In this document: piece after piece, positions 61,484-64,000 of the stretch
Numbering within the stretch: the stretch's first letter is position 1
How the letters are laid out: each line of letters begins with the position of its first letter
Translations under genes and position numbers: made by a program
The notes under the pieces: model-generated
Database searches by the model: none
Told to the model about the DNA's origin: nothing
Seen by the model: the letters and a program-made list of their open reading frames with translations, nothing else
Origin: Roseovarius salinarum
Lineage (GTDB): Bacteria; Pseudomonadota; Alphaproteobacteria; Rhodobacterales; Rhodobacteraceae
Reading direction: 5' to 3'
Length of the DNA: 64,000 bases
Assembly: GCF_002834145.1 (NCBI RefSeq)
Contig: NZ_PHNT01000014.1
Coordinates: 1 to 64,000, forward strand

Positions 61484-63388
61484 TCATTCCCCGGCTTCGC
61501 GCGCGGCCTCCGCCGCGCCGTCCTCGAGCTGTGACAGCAGCATCGTCTCCAGGTCCTTTTCCAGATCGCGCGCACGCTGGATGTAGGCCGCGTTTTCCGC
61601 GGTGGGAATGTCCGGGTCCCACAGCGCGGCCAGTTCGCGCACCGACTGGCGGTCGTGCTGGTAGAAGGTCTGCTCCAGCTCGGCGGCCTCGAATTCGCTG
61701 AGGCCGATGTTCTCGAGCACGTAACGCCCCGCGCGCAGCGAGCTGTCGAACAGCTCGCGCACGATGTGGTCGGCACCCGCCTTGTAGAGCCGGAAAACAT
61801 GCGTGCGGTCGCGCGCCCGGGCGACGATCCGCAGGTCGGGGCGTTCGCGGCGCGCGTATTCCACCAGCCGGGTGGTGTCTTCGGGGTTGTTGAGCGCGGC
61901 CACGAGGATCCGCGCCTCGTCCAGCCCGGCGGCATGCAGCAGCTCGGGCCGGGTGGGGTCGCCGAAGAACCCCTTGATGCCGAACCGGCGCATGCGCTGG
62001 ATGGTGTTGAGGTCGTGGTCAAGCACCACCGTCCGGTAACCCGAGGAACGCACGAGACGGTTGACGATCTGCCCGAACCGGCCGATGCCCGCGATGATGA
62101 TCGGGGCGCGTTCGTCGATATGGTCGGGTTCCCGCGCCTCGGCCGCCTCGCTTGTCATGCGCCGCGACAGCCATTCGTAGGTCATGAACAAAAGCGGCGT
62201 GATCAGCATGGTCATGCCGACCACCAGAAGAAGCGTTTCCGACAGCGCGGGCGGCAGGACGTGCTGCTGATCGGAAAACGCGATCAGCACGAAGCCGAAT
62301 TCGCCCGCCTGCGCCAGCCCCAGCGTGAACAGCCACAGGTCGCGGCCGCGCAGGTCGAAGGCACGCCCCAGCAGGTAGAGGATGCAACCCTTGACCAGGA
62401 TGACGGCCAGCGCGAGGCCCATGATCGTTCCCGGCGCGCCGATCAGCGTGGCGAAATCGATGCCCGCGCCCACGGTGATGAAGAACAGGCCCAGCAGCAG
62501 CCCCTTGAAGGGGGCGATGTCGCTTTGCAACTCGTGGCGGAACTCGCTGCTGGCCAGCACCACCCCGGCAAGGAAGGCGCCAAGCGCCGGCGACAGCCCG
62601 ACCAGGTTCATCAGGAAGGCGATGCCCACCACGATCAGAAGCGCCAGCGCGGTGTACATCTCGCGCAGGCGCGCGGCGTGGATGAACCGGAAGACCGGCC
62701 GCGTCAGGTAGATGCCGGTCAGGATGATCGCGGCCACGGCGCCGAGGGTGACCAGCGTCACCCCCCAGCCGGGCAGACCCTCCACCAGCGAAAGCGCTGC
62801 GCCGTGCGCCCCCTCGGCCGTGTCGCCTTCTGCCCCGCGTTCCAGGACTTCGCCAAGCACCACCTCGGGCGGCTTGGGCATGGCCAGCAACGGCAGCGCC
62901 GCCAGCATCGGGATCACCGCGATGTCCTGCGTCAGCAGGACCGAGAAGGTTGACCGCCCGCCGCCGGTCTGCATCAGCCCCTTTTCCGAAAGGGTCTGCA
63001 ACACGATCGCGGTTGACGACAGCGCGAAGATGAGTCCGGCGGCCAGGGCGATGCTCCAGGGCTGGCCCAGCGCCATGGCGCCCACCATAACCGCCAGCGT
63101 GGTCACCCCGATCTGCAAGCCGCCCAGCCCCAGAAGGCGGTGGCGCATGTCCCACAGCGCGCGTGGCTCCAGCTCCAGCCCGATGAGGAACAGCATCATG
63201 ACCACGCCGAATTCGGCGAAATGCTGGATCTCCTTCGTTTCGTGGCCCACCAGGCCCAGCGCCGGCCCGACGAGGATACCGGCAGCGAGGTACCCCAGCA
63301 CCGAGCCCAGCCCCAGACGCGCGGCCAGCGGCACGGCGATGACCGCCGCGGCCAGGTAGATCGAGGCCTGGAACAGGAAACCTTCCAT
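61484..63388 (-). CDS. CPA2 family monovalent cation:proton antiporter (KefB/RosB type)
   Basis: 634 aa. About twelve TM segments (FQASIYLAAAVIAVPLAARL to ETLLLVVGMTMLITPLLFMTY), with the CPA2 Glu/Asp-rich HNFDTEAFxxM-like middle, then a TrkA-N NAD-binding domain (IIIAGIGRFGQIVNRLVRSSG, RIVARARDRTHVFRLYKAG) and a TrkA-C-like end. Exports K+ or Na+ for H+, gated by nucleotide. Start MEGFLFQASIYLAAAV. Confidence 0.92.
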   Translation of the reverse strand: MEGFLFQASIYLAAAVIAVPLAARLGLGSVLGYLAAGILVGPALGLVGHETKEIQHFAEFGVVMMLFLIGLELEPRALWDMRHRLLGLGGLQIGVTTLAVMVGAMALGQPWSIALAAGLIFALSSTAIVLQTLSEKGLMQTGGGRSTFSVLLTQDIAVIPMLAALPLLAMPKPPEVVLGEVLERGAEGDTAEGAHGAALSLVEGLPGWGVTLVTLGAVAAIILTGIYLTRPVFRFIHAARLREMYTALALLIVVGIAFLMNLVGLSPALGAFLAGVVLASSEFRHELQSDIAPFKGLLLGLFFITVGAGIDFATLIGAPGTIMGLALAVILVKGCILYLLGRAFDLRGRDLWLFTLGLAQAGEFGFVLIAFSDQQHVLPPALSETLLLVVGMTMLITPLLFMTYEWLSRRMTSEAAEAREPDHIDERAPIIIAGIGRFGQIVNRLVRSSGYRTVVLDHDLNTIQRMRRFGIKGFFGDPTRPELLHAAGLDEARILVAALNNPEDTTRLVEYARRERPDLRIVARARDRTHVFRLYKAGADHIVRELFDSSLRAGRYVLENIGLSEFEAAELEQTFYQHDRQSVRELAALWDPDIPTAENAAYIQRARDLEKDLETMLLSQLEDGAAEAAREAGE

Positions 63389-63407
63389 CAGCGGCTCCTT
63401 CGCGGGG

Positions 63408-63863
63408 TCAGGTGGGCAGGGGGGCGTCGGATTTGCATTGGTCCATCACGATCCGGCTGTGCACGCGGTCCACCGCGTCGTGCGGCAGAAGAACATCGTG
63501 CACAAGTGCGTTGAGCGCGCCCAGGTCGGGGCAAGAGACGCGCAAGAGCCATTCGGCGCAGCCCGTCAGCGTCCAGGCACTGACAACCTCGCGCCGGGTT
63601 TCGACAAGCCGCAGGAAGCTGCGGGCATGATCCCTGCCGCGCGCGTTGAGCTGTACCTGCACGAAGGCCTGCAGGGCCAGCCCCAGCTGCCGTGGGTCCA
63701 GCCGCGCGGTGTCGCTGCGGATGACGCCCGCCGCCTCCAATCGCTGGCGCCGGCGGCCCGCCTGGCTCGGCGAACGGCCGAGCCGTTCACCCGGTTCCTG
63801 CGCGGTCGGATGGGCGGTTTTCTGCGGGGCGGCGAGAAGGCGTGTATCGGTTTCGTCAAGCAT
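63408..63863 (-). CDS. Lrp/AsnC family regulator
   Basis: 151 aa from MLDETDTRLLAAPQKT. HTH region about residues 5-50 is degenerate in appearance but ERLGRSPSQAGRRRQRLEAAGVIRSDTARLD matches Lrp helix 3 and wing. The RAM domain follows (LALQAFVQVQLNARGR, VVSAWTLTGCAEWLLRVSCPDLGAL, LVHDVLLPHDAVDRVHSRIVM). Senses an amino acid. Twenty bp after the antiporter gene's start on the same strand; the region to the right edge is its promoter. Confidence 0.88.
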   Translation of the reverse strand: MLDETDTRLLAAPQKTAHPTAQEPGERLGRSPSQAGRRRQRLEAAGVIRSDTARLDPRQLGLALQAFVQVQLNARGRDHARSFLRLVETRREVVSAWTLTGCAEWLLRVSCPDLGALNALVHDVLLPHDAVDRVHSRIVMDQCKSDAPLPT

Positions 63864-64000
63864 ATGCGGACATTTAGCCCGATTTGTAACAGCGACGCAA
63901 ATCCGGCGCGCCCGTTGCCGCAAATGGCGAGGACTCCGCGCGATCCTTGGGCATCGAGGCACCCATCGTGCAGCGTGCGTGCCGTATACGACAGCAAACC
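63864..64000. other. Right-edge intergenic region
   Basis: Upstream of the Lrp-type regulator. No supported gene; a TTG-started open frame from about 63943 reaches the edge but is only 18 codons and has no ribosome site, so it cannot be called. Confidence 0.5.

Overview
The window is high-GC chromosomal DNA from an alphaproteobacterium, most likely a Rhodobacteraceae (Roseobacter/Rhodobacter group). This rests on gene content rather than rRNA, which is absent: heterotetrameric sarcosine oxidase, DUF6324 and DUF6476 type small proteins, a tRNA-His without the usual G-1 and with A73, GTTC-N7-GTTC LexA operators, and a SUV3-like helicase / S4 protein / FdxA / CarD string. Coding density is high, with many 1-8 nt overlaps, and about 64 protein genes plus one tRNA were placed.

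Layout. 1-3.6 kb: a lipoprotein cut by the left edge, a divergent TetR regulator with a 20-bp perfect operator, pirin, a 3-hydroxyisobutyrate dehydrogenase-like enzyme and a small membrane protein. 3.6-6.4 kb: an orphan Tad-like trio (vWA TadG-like plus two TadE-like). 6.8-14.4 kb: amino-acid and C1 catabolism, with a Glu/Leu-type dehydrogenase and soxBDAG. 14.5-18.6 kb: dnaG-rpoD. 18.6-21.1 kb: ubiTUV for oxygen-independent ubiquinone hydroxylation, preceded by an FNR-like box. 21.1-23.7 kb: dodecin, YjbQ, nrdR-ribD. 23.7-28.3 kb: capsule genes kpsS, a Wza/KpsD-type exporter and kpsC. 28.4-35.2 kb: ribE, a PAP2 protein, a Tat-exported metallo-beta-lactamase-fold protein, a desaturase and ribB(A)-ribH-nusB. 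35.6-37.3 kb: an AT-richer pocket with a MbcA/ParS/Xre-RES toxin-antitoxin pair and several hairpins. 37.5-45.2 kb: mmcB with a LexA box, tRNA-His, a CBS protein and a Crp/Fnr regulator that both have well-placed FNR boxes, rluD, rpoH and small zinc-finger and amphi-Trp proteins. 45.3-54.3 kb: oligoendopeptidase F, a DMT transporter, an ATP-dependent DNA ligase and its partner exonuclease split by a membrane protein, a fumarylacetoacetase-family hydrolase, a lysophospholipase-like hydrolase and an SCP2 protein. 54.4-59.4 kb: TPR protein, SUV3-like helicase, S4 protein, FdxA and CarD. 59.5-63.9 kb: cobS/cobT, a CPA2 antiporter and an Lrp-family regulator.

How the genes fit together. Riboflavin synthesis is nearly complete (ribD, ribE, ribB, ribH), but the RibA half of RibBA looks inactive, so GTP cyclohydrolase II must come from elsewhere. 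An oxygen-responsive theme recurs: three FNR-type palindromes lie before ubiT, the CBS protein gene and the Crp/Fnr gene, two of them about 41.5 bp upstream of plausible start sites. This points to facultative anaerobic or microaerobic growth. DNA repair is represented by SOS-type mmcB and the accessory ligase/exonuclease. No CRISPR array, prophage, insertion sequence or rRNA was seen. The least conventional parts are the toxin-antitoxin/hairpin pocket, the UbiU cysteine rearrangement, and the rluD/DUF6476 pair whose start codons share a CATG.
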